A stretch of 21,019 nt of DNA, taken from assembly GCA_003344405.1 (NCBI GenBank), contig NOWV01000421.1, forward strand, positions 1 to 21,019, read 5' to 3'. Numbering within the stretch: position 1 is the stretch's first letter; every line of letters starts with the position of its first letter. The notes under the pieces were generated by a model, which saw only the letters and a program-made list of their open reading frames with translations, did not search any database and was not told where the DNA came from. This DNA comes from Trichoplax sp. H2. Lineage: Eukaryota > Placozoa > Uniplacotomia > Trichoplacea. Below, in pieces: positions 1 through 9,831 of the stretch. The position numbers and the translations under genes are program-made.

Positions 1-527
1 CGTAAGAAGAACAGTTAAAAATATATTATAACAATAAGGAGTTATGTTACAGTCTAGTGGATATTAACTTCTACTAAGAATAGACTTTACCTTATTTGGA
101 AGTAAATACTGCAAAGAATAGCATCCAAGAATAAACATGCAATCTATTGAAAGTAGGCTAGACCGGTCGCTATCTTTGAACGGTATATAGCAACGGTATG
201 GTTAATCAAGAAAAGAGTGTTGTATGAGCTCTATTCTCATGCAAATCATACAACTATTTACTTTAGAAAGATGAGATTGTGGTAAACTTGATAAAGCTGG
301 CTATCTTCTCTAATGTTAATAGGTAAACAACAGAAACATCCTTCCTGTTAAACTATGATGTCATTAAATTGCTAGTCCAAGTGCATATAAAGCTATATCC
401 ATGTCCAATACGGATATTCAAATTAAAACATTTCAGCTTGAAACAGGCCCTTAGAGAGGATTGTAGAATCAAGTCAAGTTATAGAATACTTTTTTTCACC
501 TTTGGTTTATCTTTCCAATTCTAAAGC
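1..527. other. Upstream flank without recognisable gene
   Basis: No open frame, repeat or RNA gene stands out in this AT-rich stretch. Its right end may belong to the 5' untranslated region of the gene that starts at 669, because a consensus GTAAGT donor lies at 528-533. No TATA box or initiator could be assigned with confidence. Confidence 0.4.
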
Positions 528-668
528 GTAAGTCTAATCTTAGCATTGAATTGAGAATTTAAATATAAAAATTAAAGTTTTGTTGCAAGTTAATTGACTC
601 AGCTATGCTTCCTTATACTGTATTATTAAAGCTAATAACTTTTTTCCCTCTATTTGATCACTTTATAG
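528..668 (+). other. Possible 5' UTR intron before the 12-TM gene
   Basis: A consensus donor (GTAAGT, 528-533) and a pyrimidine-rich acceptor ending TTTATAG at 668 bound a 141-bp segment, a size typical of this gene's other introns. The acceptor directly abuts the ATG at 669. If used, it would remove the ATG at 605, which otherwise opens a 63-codon frame overlapping the real start. An alternative is that the acceptor receives a trans-spliced leader, or is not used at all. This is inferred from motifs only. Confidence 0.35.
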
Positions 669-818
669 ATGACCCGTGGACAGACATTAGGCGCTATTTT
701 GATAATCTCGGCGATAGCTATCATTGCATCTGCGCTTGCTACCATTTTTTTGACTCCTTACTTGATAAACATAAGAGCAGGTCCAGTTATTTTTGACCCA
801 ACATGGTCGGCAGTCTTG
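669..818 (+). CDS. 12-TM gene, coding exon 1
   Basis: This exon has 50 codons and ends in phase 0 before the donor GTACGT at 819. It starts with MTRGQT and runs straight into the first membrane helix (residues 7-29). It ends just as helix 2 begins, at FDPTWSAVL. ATG 669 is chosen because it is the only in-frame start and lies directly after a good 3' splice site. An upstream coding exon cannot be excluded. Confidence 0.78.
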
Positions 819-3161
819 GTACGTAGTGAAATTATTACCATAGAATATCAACAATAGTTTTATTTTGTGACATTTTTGCGATCTATTCTATAAGGAATTG
901 GATGAAAAGAGCATTTTCGTATTTTATACTTTAGTCATTCATGTTTACATCGGTATCTTTTTGCTATTATCATAATTTTAGAGTGCATAGTAGAAATTAG
1001 TGAATTTATACAGAAATACTATTCCATAAAAAGATTTTTCTTTATAACCTTGTATAAAATTTAAATTTTATTTTCGATGCTGTTTTCGCAGGCTGTTGTT
1101 CTAGCTGCAGTTCTTTTCAAAGTTAAGGATTCGGACTCCCCTACTCAGACCGAGGTATATTATGATACACTGTACCTAGAACTTTGCTTTCAGCCAAATC
1201 GTGTTCAGCAATGTTGAGTAACAATTGCGATGAATGTCTGCTTCTCTCTAAATCTTGTTTACTTTAATATCTGGCAAAGCCTAGACGTAAAGAGTAAAAA
1301 CCTAATTTAAGTATTGCCGTGCGATGAGTGCTCGTTTTTATCTACATCTTGCTTACATAAACATATGGAAACCTACGTGTAAAGAGTAGAAATATTCTTA
1401 AGCATTGCTAGCTTGGATGATAATATAGCTTCTTATTTCATTTACTACATAAGGCTACAAGATATAATTTATAGTTAGAAAGGATACTTTTTCAAAGTTA
1501 ATTTAATTAAGTAATTTTTCTTCGTTCATTAGGCCTCGGCTTTACTTTCCCTTGGTATTGTTGGAGTTGTTTTATCTCCTGCTAATATTACCAGGCTATT
1601 TTGTATTTTATTTGGCGGAGGATACAATCAACCTCGATGGTATTTGCCGATGACATTCGAAATAGCTGGTACTGCTGTTTTTGGCATTGTTTCCCTTATA
1701 GTTGCGATCCAACAGGGTAAAAGAATACAAAATAGAGGAAGTATCTCGCAGTCTTATGCAGTCTCTGGTATCAACAGATTCACACTCTCCATTATCATGG
1801 TTATTCTTGGTATTATCGTATTTGGCCTTGCTGTTGCTATATTACAGGAACGATGGTATAGGTTTTCAGTTATTTCTATTCATTTCCACGGAGTTATGGT
1901 ATGTTATAAAACTAAGTAATCAATTTAACTAAACTAGAATGTCATATTTATTCGTATTCTCATACTGCTACTGTTTCATTAAGTCAGTTCGCATAAGACC
2001 ATTGATTTGAAACTAGCTTATATATAACTAATATATATTTGGTATACTCATATATATCCATGATTCTATCTTGTTCCAGTCCATCGTTCAAATATTTATG
2101 CTGCAATTATTTATTCGTTCTTATTAGCTATTTGCTACTGGAGTAATTGGTTTGATTGCTCATGATAAAGACATTGCTGAATTGGTAAGTTTAAGTAATT
2201 TTATTTCATGATTTCTAATTCCGTAATATTAAAGAATGTATTTCCAATATTCTTTGCTAGAATGTTTGGCATAAAACTATGGCTATCTTCTCATCATGTG
2301 TTAGTGGAGCTGCTATGATAGTTCTTGTTCAGACAATGGTCCACTATACTAATAGCTTTAAATTTTCGATGTGGGAGAGAGCTGATTTTACTGTTTTGGC
2401 CTTAACTCAGTCTGTTATGACCATTATTGGAGCTGTAACTACTGTCATAGCTAGTCATTCATCACAATATCCAAATGATGTAGTAGTTACCCCAACCAAA
2501 ATTAATTCAGAAAATACATCTCGAAATATCAATAATATTGGTCTTATGGCTTCAGGTCTTCTCGCTGGTGGAATTGCTATTTTCATGATGGCAGCGATGG
2601 GTTTTGCCAGCTATGGCTACATTTCGTTAATCGTAGGATGCATGGTATGCAGTATTTCAAATAAATTAAACCTATTATATTTCACGTAGTCATAAATTAA
2701 TAAATGAACCAAGAGATAACATGGATGTTCGTTTTATTTTTATAGGCTTATACAGCTTCAAGAATTGGCATTGCCTCGAATTATTCTGCTACTGACTCAT
2801 TGGTGAGAAGAATATTGCATATTTTCTAACAAACTATCAATATTCATATTCAACTAGAACTAAATAATTCAAGCTAACGTTTTCTTACCTACGATATATT
2901 TAGAATTTGGCTTATTTTGCGACCAATTTGTTCGTTTTCTTGCAAGCCATCTGTGCTGTGGCTTTAATCGTCTTTATGTTCATCATCAGACCTTTCAGTT
3001 CCTCACCAATCATCGGTGTCTCTATTATATTTGACTATGTCTTTATGGGCATTAGTATCGTAAGTATGATTCCGCCCTTTATTTTTGCCGCTAGAGCAGC
3101 TTTTAGTAGGAGTCTAAGCACACAAGAAAGATTAATCAGTGATGATGGCATGGAAGCTTAA
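669..3161 (+). CDS. Seven-exon 12-TM protein, three CD20/MS4A-like tetraspan modules
   Basis: Joining exons 669-818, 1092-1154, 1533-1898, 2128-2184, 2261-2644, 2746-2802 and 2904-3161 gives one open frame of 444 residues. All six introns are GT-AG and phase 0. About 12 hydrophobic segments are seen, near residues 7-29, 47-60, 72-98, 113-130, 154-176, 183-203, 219-239, 255-277, 305-325, 328-350, 365-387 and 395-424. They fall into three modules of four. In each module a short exon (21, 19, 19 codons) spans the end of helix 2 and the loop before helix 3, so exon structure repeats with the protein. The first helix (LGAILII) and the helix 2-loop-helix 3 pattern resemble the CD20/MS4A family of plasma-membrane tetraspans, which normally have one such module. 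No signal peptide is evident apart from the first helix. The family call is from pattern memory and is moderate; an unrelated multi-span protein is possible. The exon structure is strong. Confidence 0.82.
1092..1154 (+). CDS. 12-TM gene, exon 2 (short module exon)
   Basis: This exon has 21 codons in phase 0, bounded by TTTTCGCAG and GTATAT. It completes helix 2 (AVVLAAVLF) and adds a charged loop (KVKDSDSPTQTE). It is the module 1 counterpart of exons 4 and 6. Confidence 0.78.
1533..1898 (+). CDS. 12-TM gene, exon 3
   Basis: This exon has 122 codons (residues 72-193) in phase 0, between TCGTTCATTAG and GTATGT. It carries helices 3 and 4 of module 1, a basic cytosolic-looking linker (QQGKRIQNRGS), then helix 5 and most of helix 6 of module 2, ending HFHGVM. 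A potential N-glycosylation sequon (NIT) lies near residue 89, but inside a hydrophobic stretch, so it is probably not used. Confidence 0.85.
2128..2184 (+). CDS. 12-TM gene, exon 4 (short module exon)
   Basis: This exon has 19 codons in phase 0, between TTCTTATTAG and GTAAGT. It finishes helix 6 (LFATGVIGLIA) and adds a charged loop (HDKDIAEL). It equals exon 6 in length and has Ile-Gly and a final Leu at the same positions. Confidence 0.78.
2261..2644 (+). CDS. 12-TM gene, exon 5
   Basis: This exon has 128 codons (residues 213-340), preceded by a 76-bp intron with acceptor TCTTTGCTAG and followed by GTATGC. It carries helices 7 and 8, a polar linker containing two sequons (NTS and the preceding Asn-rich run, residues about 292-303), helix 9 and part of helix 10, ending IVGCM. 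It is the longest clean open stretch in the window. Confidence 0.87.
2746..2802 (+). CDS. 12-TM gene, exon 6 (short module exon)
   Basis: This exon has 19 codons in phase 0, between TTTTTATAG and GTGAGA. It completes helix 10 and encodes a polar loop (ASNYSATDSL). It is the module 3 counterpart of exons 2 and 4, which supports exon-linked internal duplication. Confidence 0.77.
2904..3161 (+). CDS. 12-TM gene, terminal exon 7
   Basis: This exon has 85 codons and a TAA stop (3159-3161). It carries helices 11 (residues about 365-387) and 12 (about 395-424). It ends with a short polar tail rich in Ser, Glu and Asp that is probably cytosolic. The acceptor is ATATATTTAG, with a pyrimidine-rich run somewhat further upstream. 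Confidence 0.83.
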   Translation, partial: NLAYFATNLFVFLQAICAVALIVFMFIIRPFSSSPIIGVSIIFDYVFMGISIVSMIPPFIFAARAAFSRSLSTQERLISDDGMEA

Positions 3162-3430
3162 GAGTAAGCATAACTTTACGAATCACAACGCTAAAGAAAC
3201 TGTGAAGCATGTCGATTGGCTCTAGTCTCAGCTGATAAATACTAGTAGCCATCGCATTAGATAAGTGGATAAATCGTAGAGGTTAGAATAAGAGTGACTG
3301 TCTTAACATTCTGTGATCGTGGTTAATGTTGTTCCTTAATAATACTTAAGTTAATGTTAGCAGATATTATTAATTATCTGACAATGATTCATCTTCAAAT
3401 GTACTTGATAGCCATATTTCTATATTAATC

Positions 3431-3463
3431 AATAAATACATCTTGGTAGACTTCAACAATAAA
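3431..3463 (+). terminator. Polyadenylation signals of the 12-TM gene
   Basis: Two AATAAA hexamers lie at 3431-3436 and 3458-3463. They are the first ones downstream of the stop codon at 3161, so the 3' UTR would be about 290-330 bases. A T-rich stretch follows near 3480-3510. This is a motif-based call; AATAAA is frequent in AT-rich DNA. Confidence 0.5.
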
Positions 3464-3479
3464 GCAATTTAAAGTAATA

Positions 3480-5669
3480 AATTATGCTTGTAATTAATTT
3501 TGCGTTCCTTGTCTGTTTGCAGAATGAGTCAATCATCTATTCGAAATTAATTGATGCCTTATGTAATGTAGTGATTTATCCTATATTTTATTACATCGAT
3601 AACTATACTTGATTGTAATAATATAGCTGCTTCAGCTACTTCTATAGTTTATAGTGTTATATAATAAAGATACACCCATTAACTTAATAGATGAAAACAC
3701 GAACTGAGTACGCATTTCACGAATTGACTCGGTATTTAGCATATAGACTAGACATTTTGTGTGTTCATTTTAACCTGAGTTCAGTCACATTGCAATTTTG
3801 TAATACGGTGGCGATTAATCTTAAGAAGAATTAGAAAGCCTCTTGTTGACGGTATTATCAACTCAAATTTTACTTGATAGAGCTCCGCTATTATATGACG
3901 TACATTGTGAACACAAGGAAGAAGATAAAAATTCTAATGATAAGGAGATGATCAAAATTATATTTACATTTTGATAATATAAATATACACATCCATCATC
4001 AATACCTTTAATTGTCATTGGTTTTGTTACAGTAGTAATCAAAATTACTGAAAATATACTCTCAGTCCTCAATTCCTACAGTATACAAGCGACTGTGTAA
4101 CAGCAGCTTAGGAGTTAGCTCACCTCGTCGAGTCGGCTATTTAGTTGGTTTAGTCCCAGGTTTTATTAGGAAGATAAATTTGTGTTAATTTAAGAAATTA
4201 AGAAATAAAAGTATTTATTTTGTTGGATAAAACGGTGAACTATTTATTGAGAGACTAATCGGAGTACGGTAGCTCTGGAGCTAATTTACCAACGAAGTTT
4301 AGAAGATTATAACAGTTGATGCATTTTAATATCTTAAATTTGTTTCCGATTACTATAAATTCAAGATTAAAAAAAATCGGTAAGTAGCCAACACAAACTA
4401 ATTCTGTAATATCGAGATTATAGTAGAAACATCTATATTACGATAATTCTGTTGATTTACCCTTATATGTAGAGTTTCTAATTTAGATATGTGATATTTA
4501 AATATAGCACTAGCTTTTATGGTGATATATACAACCTACTGAAATTAGCAGTTTAATTAGAAAATCGAGAATAATCTTACAATTCGAATCACTGTGATTA
4601 TAATTTACTTATGGTAGATTGTAGATTATCGTAGAAATGTTCCGCGATAGGATATATTGTAATCTGACTATTTTGTATTAGTCATTCGATGTCTTTGTTC
4701 GTAAATACTGTTGTCTTCATTAGGTAGCAGTAGATAAAATTAGCTTTTGATTAATTATCAGGTTTCAGCGTTAAAATTACCAACAAGGAAGTCTTTGTTA
4801 TTGTAAAAAGAGTGTATAAATGTGATAAATCGTATAATAAACTTAGTTCTTATGATTAGTGTTTAACGTAAGATACGAGGCGTTTAAGTCTTTTTGTAGT
4901 CAACTGGTATATGAAAACTGTTCCTGAAAGGGTAGATATTGTTCCCTGATACATAGTTCAGGGAATCGATTGACTGATCGTGCATTACGTTATCTTGTTG
5001 CAAAGCTGTTTTGTAATAAAGGTATAGGTGTTTAAGATTTGAATTATAATTTCACGTATATATAGAATCATACTAGTTATTTTTATTAACGAAAGCCTGT
5101 ACGTTTGCAATAAATTAAAAATTCTATAAAATTTTATCGACCAATTTATAAATATGGTCTACGCTTTATGCTTAGTGAACATATTGTACTTTATACAATA
5201 GCTTTGCTTATGAAATGAATTTAATTCAATTACGTTTAATAGGTAATGACCAATAGCTATAACTAACGCATACAGTATATATTATTAATGTGGTATCGTA
5301 TAGAGTGTTCAGTTTCAAATTTAACATTAAAGGCTTACTATAAATTCTAGTAGAATATACTGCTTGCGATACTTCATTTCTTAAATTATGATTGATTGAT
5401 AGGAACTTATTTACTTTTACTTCGCCTAGATAGAACATTCAAGAATGGCTTTTTCTTTATTTCATTATTGTAGCATGATCGTAAAATATTTAAATTAAAA
5501 ATTGTAAAAGCAACAGTTGTCTATGAGCTAACATTACTTTTATTCATGTCCCATCACCTTATGTTATATCTCTCACAAAGCCTTAACTTGGATATAGGAG
5601 TAGCTGAAAGTTTTTAAGTTAATAGTAGGAGCATCGGTGACTTCTCTAGTTACGGCTAGCATAGCCGGT
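3480..5669. other. Intergenic, no gene seen
   Basis: This is AT-rich sequence with only short chance frames (for example 3863-4072 and 5226-5438 on the minus strand). They lack recognisable domains or convincing splice partners. No tRNA-like cloverleaf or tandem repeat was found. A short GC-richer patch at about 4095-4165 has no identifiable function. Confidence 0.5.
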
Positions 5670-5974
5670 ATGTAATGAGATGATATGTGTAGAAATCAAG
5701 CGACAAAACTTCTAACAAACTTTGATTCTACTTTCTTTACACTCCGGTCGACTTGACAAAAATTTGACACCAAATAAAAATTGGGGAAACAACCGATCAA
5801 CAATTTATTAAGAAAACGTCACAGAGTCTGATCAAACAACCTTCCAAATATTTAATTCTAAGTATTATACGTAAAGAAAATAAAAAAAACGACAGAACTG
5901 AAACTGTCAAAAACCAAACAATCTAATAAAAAAGGAAGAACGTTTCCACTTACAACAATTCGAACCCAAAGGCG

Positions 5975-6107
5975 TTAAAATTCAACAAGTTCTTCAACAG
6001 AATCTTCTTTTACTCTCTACTCTAAATTTTCTGATTGGACTATCATTTATAGGCTTCACAGAGCCCTCAGCGGTATTTAAAACTAAATATTTATTAAGTA
6101 ATCTTTC
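5975..6107 (-). pseudogene. Decayed minus-strand coding trace, copy A
   Basis: Read on the minus strand, this segment gives an ERLLNKYLVLNT-type stretch of about 30 codons that is clearly similar at protein level to the equivalent frame in copy B (7374-7505). A one-base difference then shifts it out of frame before the shared C-terminal part. It is probably the remnant of a protein once encoded by the repeat element. The family is unrecognised. Confidence 0.35.
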
Positions 6108-6785
6108 TTAGTACCCATTTTAGAAAACTGCTTTGTACTACTTAAGATAGCAAAAATCGTTCAAAGTTCAAACGCAATTTACCTTATGATTCTCTTACAA
6201 AACACTACAAAACCATTAAACTAACTATAAAATACTTCAAACTTCATTTCTAAAATAATTTCTAATCATTATAAATTACAAAAATCTAAAAATTAATCTT
6301 CAACTATTACGATTTAGTCATAAAAATAACAGTCTAACTACTAAACAATTAACATAACCTCTGCCATTTGCCATCTTATTTTCTATTTTCTTAACTAAAC
6401 TTTCCTAATGTAACTTTCATTTTGCGTGATAAAGTTCCGAAGTTTCAAATTTACTATAAAAAATTCAAACTTCAAAAATCAACCCTTACAACCTTATCCA
6501 AAATTAAAATTATATCGGACACTAATCCGAGCGGTTCCGGAATCCGAATCCGAAAAGTCCGAATTTTATAAAGATCACAGTAATCGCTTATCAAAAAATT
6601 TTATATGACAACTTTGACTACTTTTCTGACATTAGTATTGACAGTTGATGTTTTAGCATGAAGTTGTACGGTAACTGTATGATTATAGCCAACATTGCAG
6701 TACTTTACTGTCGTGTTATAAATTCCTCTTTTCTATGGATAGGGTTTTGTTACTAAGCCAAATTTATTTATAATCTCAATAGACT

Positions 6786-7079
6786 ATCAGACGCCCCCTT
6801 CTTTAGATTAGGCTCTTAGGTTATCCCTATAGTAATCTATACCGTAGTAAAGTACAATATGCAATAAAGGACTAAAAGCAGAGTACTTTATAGCTTTTAG
6901 TGCGTAACTATTTTAATTTACTATAGAAAATACCTAGAAAGTGATAGTATCTTTTAGTTTTACCCAGCCAAATCTTTACGTCGCCATCTTTTCTTCTTCA
7001 TTAATTTACATGGTATTATATAGATTACTATAGGAATAATCTAAGAGTAATCGCCTAATCTAAAGAAAGGGCATTTGAT
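6786..7079. repeat. ~60-bp inverted repeat with ~175-bp loop
   Basis: The arm at 6786-6841 (TTCTTTAGATTAGGC then CTATAGTAATCTAT) is matched by its imperfect reverse complement at 7018-7079. The transcript would form a long hairpin. A smaller nested hairpin sits in the loop, where GACTAAAAGC at 6870-6879 faces GCTTTTAG at 6893-6900. The same motif recurs in inverted form near 8515-8545 and as a relic near 8691-8727. Confidence 0.65.
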
Positions 7080-8553
7080 ATGTAATGAAATGAAAGGTGT
7101 AGAGATCAAGCTACAAAACCTTAATAAACTTTGATTCTACTTTCGTTGCACTCCGTTCGACTTAACGAAATTTTGACACCTAATTAAATTTGGGGAAATA
7201 ATCGATCAACAATTTATTACAAAAAAAATGGAGAGAAGTATAAACCGAACAACTTTACAAATACTTAAATTTAAGTATTAAGAAAATAAGTGAAAGACTT
7301 AAAAACTGTCAACAACCAAACAACCTTTCAAAAATAACGTTTTAACTTACGACAATTCGACCCCGAACTCCTTTTAAAATTCAACTAGTTCTTCAAAACA
7401 ATCTTCTTCTACTCTCCCTCTGAATTTTCTAATTGCATTATCATTTATAGGTTTCGTAGAGCCGTCAGAGGTATTTAAAACTAAACATTTACTAACCAAG
7501 CGCTCTTAAGATCCATTTTAGAAACTACTTTGCACCATTTAAGAAAACAAAAATCATTCAAAGTTCAGACCCAATTTACCCTATGATTCCCTTACAAAAC
7601 ACTATAAAACCAACAATTTAGCTATAAAATACATCAAACTTCGCTTCTAACATAATTTCTATCATTAAGACATTATAAATGTCTAAAAATTAACTTTTAA
7701 ACATCAAGATTTAGTCATGAAAATTATAGTCTAAATACTTAACAATCAACACAACCTCTGCCAATTTCCATCTTATTTCTATTTTCCTAACTAAACTTTC
7801 CTAATGTGACTTTCAAGTCACGTCATAAAATTACAAAGTTTCAAATTCATAAAAAAGTTCAAATTTCAAATATTTAAACTATTTACTTCCAAGTATGAAA
7901 AGCAAACACTATAAGATTTACCACACTTTCATGTCACGTCATAACATTCCAAAGTTTCAAATTCAAAACAAAAAGTTCAAATTTCAAAAATCAACTCTTA
8001 TGATATTTTCCATAAACTAAAATCTAGATATTAACAAGGAAAAATTATAACAGATAAATTCGACCGGTTCCAGAATCTGAATCCGAAAAATCCGGATTTT
8101 ATAAAGATTACAGTAATTGCTTATCAAGAAATTTTATATGGCTACTACGACTACTTTTCTGACATTAGTATCGCTGAGTATTGACAGTTGATGTTTTAGC
8201 GTCAATTTGTACGGTAACTGTACGATTATAGACTACGTTACAGTACTTTACTGTCATGTTATAAATCCCCTTTCTCTATGGATAGGGTTTTGTTGCTAAG
8301 TCAAATTCATTTACAATTTGAATAGACTATCAAACGCCCTTTCTTTAGATTAGGTGATTGCTCTAAGGCTACTTCTATAGTAATCTATATAATACCATGT
8401 AAAATTATGAAGGAGAAAGGATGGCGACATGATGATTTGGCAGGGTAAAACTTAAAGACACTATCACTTTCTAGGTATTTTCTATAGTAAAATAATAAAT
8501 AATACTAGTTACATACTAAAAGCCATAAAGGACTCTGCTTTTAGTCCTTTACT
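7080..8553 (+). repeat. Repeat family copy B, with internal duplication and inverted loop
   Basis: Copy B repeats P (7080-7198), Q (7199-8334) and R (8335-8390). It differs from copy A in two ways. A ~60-bp stretch carrying GTCACGTCATAA appears twice (7812-7870 and 7927-7988), where copy A has a single equivalent (6416-6476). After arm R, the loop segment L is present in inverted orientation (8391-8553), and the second arm is missing. It joins directly to an inverted P segment. Confidence 0.72.
7374..7505 (-). pseudogene. Decayed minus-strand coding trace, copy B
   Basis: There are 43 codons ending at a stop (7374-7376), bounded upstream by another stop at 7506-7508. The sequence is acidic toward the end (GRVEEDCFEELVEF). 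The alignable part shared with copy A shows Asp/Glu, Val/Leu and other conservative differences, as expected of former coding sequence. No start codon or domain is identifiable. It may be an exon fragment of a transposon protein, or a chance frame. Confidence 0.35.
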
Positions 8554-8560
8554 ATAGGTT

Positions 8561-8681
8561 TTTTCCCCAATTTTATTCGGTGTCAAAGTTTTGTTAAGTC
8601 GAATAGAGTTCAAAGAAAGTAGAATCAAAGTTTGTTAGAAGTTTCGTAGCTTGGTTTCTGCACATTTAATTCCATTACAAA
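8561..8681 (-). repeat. Inverted copy of the repeat left end (P')
   Basis: The reverse complement of this segment matches the left ends at 5670-5789 and 7080-7198, including ACTTTGATTCTACTTTC and the GGGGAAA boundary. With the P segment at 5670 it gives the whole block ~120-bp inverted ends, as in a terminal-inverted-repeat or foldback element. No target-site duplication is evident at the outer edges (about 5669 and 8682). Confidence 0.7.
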
Positions 8682-9250
8682 TAGCTACTTGCTAAAAGTT
8701 ATAATGGACTCTGCTTTTAGCGCTTTATTACAGGTTAATTATTTGGTTTGATCAAATAAATAAATTTTCTTCGTTTTAACATTCACTCGCGCTGATGAAA
8801 TATAATAACGATTTTGATATTAGTTATTGTACGTCTGTTAGAATCGATACGAAGGTATTTGATGATGTTTACGAATAGTACAGGATATGACATATTCAAC
8901 GCGAGCATCTGATGAATACGGAGTTCAAGTGCATGGTAGTGTTTAATAATCAATTTTTTTATGTGAAAGGATTTTTTCTGCTAGCCGAAATACGTACTAA
9001 TCCCTGTCTCGGGCATAATTATCAAAATTCGATACAGTAACGAATATAAGAGACCATACCTTTATGGTAAGGTTTTCAGTATCGGATAAATAGTTATTCT
9101 TACATTATATATCATAAGGGCAGTCTTATTAAAATATGTACTAAAAGTGATTGAAGTAGAAGGTTCTAACATTTACAGGGCCGACTATATTAATTCATAT
9201 TGCTAAGGTAATGTAAAATAGGCTACGTGTGAAAAATCTACAGCGTAACC
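8682..9250. other. Non-coding spacer after the repeat block
   Basis: Apart from a relic of the nested hairpin motif near 8691-8727 (GCTAAAAG and GCTTTTAG), no gene, repeat or RNA is recognisable. Confidence 0.45.
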
Positions 9251-9831
9251 GTAGAAGCTTCAGCTAATCATTACTGTAGTTGTGAAATTTGAAAGTACGT
9301 CATACTCGTAATAGACTATGAAAACTCTATGGTAAAGTAGAATGGGTTAAGCGTAGAAATATGAAGTGCATTTGAGCTGTGGACCACTAAATCCCAAATC
9401 CCTCCCTATATTTAGTAGTCTGTGAATTATACGAAGCCTTTATAGTTACGGTATTCACTACTGTAATTACGTGATTTGAAATCATGGTAGTAGCCATAAT
9501 ATGCGCTAAAAACTAAATTATTCACCTTTCTGTAATTAAAATAATGTAATGAATGAAGCTTTTAGCTGCTAATAGAATTAATTTATTAGGTCTAGCCAAT
9601 TATTTTGCATAAAAAAGTTCTTTAATTCATCCTACAGCATTGCTATACCATCTAATTACGGAACTACTGCAATTAGCTGAAATATTGCTGTCACAGTACG
9701 AACCACCCAGAAGGGTAAGCGGCTAAATTTAGTGTTTAACAGTAATATATATGGAGACAAATAATGATGACTTATAGTAAAAACTACGGTAGTTATTATT
9801 TAGTCACAGTAAATTATGCTCTACTGTAGTA
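9251..9831 (+). repeat. Weak ~190-bp periodic motif
   Basis: Degenerate copies of CTACTGTAATT recur at about 9271, 9458, 9664 and 9821 (spacings about 187, 206 and 157). In the first two, neighbouring sequence also aligns (a GAAGC-TT-AGCTA block before and GTGA-ATTTGAAA after). This may be an old, decayed tandem array, but identity is low. Confidence 0.25.

Larger units (their letters stand above)
5670..7079 (+). repeat. Repeat family copy A (~1.4 kb)
   Basis: This is the first of two direct, diverged copies (the second is 7080-8553). It contains a left end P (5670-5789), with the run AACTTTGATTCTACTTTC also found in copy B; a body Q (about 5790-6785); an inverted-repeat arm R (6786-6841); a loop L (6842-7017); and the opposing arm R' (7018-7079). 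Identity between copies is clear to the eye but interrupted by many substitutions and indels, so this is an old element. No intact protein frame is present; traces of one are on the minus strand at 5975-6107. The superfamily is not recognised. Confidence 0.75.

Noticed and set aside
510-540. CCAATTCTAAAGCGTAAGTCT, similar to the array core
   Set aside because: The flanks do not match the array units. It is better explained as a possible 5' UTR donor, and the resemblance is probably chance.
605-796. 63-codon frame starting upstream of the 12-TM start
   Set aside because: It overlaps coding exon 1 in another frame, has no domain, and its ATG probably lies in a 5' UTR intron (528-668).
1702-1932. 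76-codon plus-strand frame
   Set aside because: It is a shadow of exon 3 of the 12-TM gene in another frame and runs across that exon's donor.
3863-4072. 69-codon minus-strand frame
   Set aside because: No domain or splice context; its length is expected by chance in a 21-kb AT-rich window.
4095-4165. GC-richer patch considered as a tRNA
   Set aside because: No T-arm GTTCGANNC motif and no cloverleaf pairing could be drawn.
4942-4965. 8-bp hairpin TTCCCTGA / TCAGGGAA
   Set aside because: It is short and isolated, with several expected by chance.
5226-5438. 70-codon minus-strand frame
   Set aside because: No recognisable motif and a composition like translated non-coding DNA.
5950-5975. 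GGGTTCGAA on the minus strand, considered as a tRNA T-arm
   Set aside because: It lies in the repeat body, is not kept in copy B, and lacks the other tRNA arms.
6426-6608. 60-codon plus-strand frame inside repeat copy A
   Set aside because: The matching part of copy B is interrupted by stops and indels, so the frame is not conserved.
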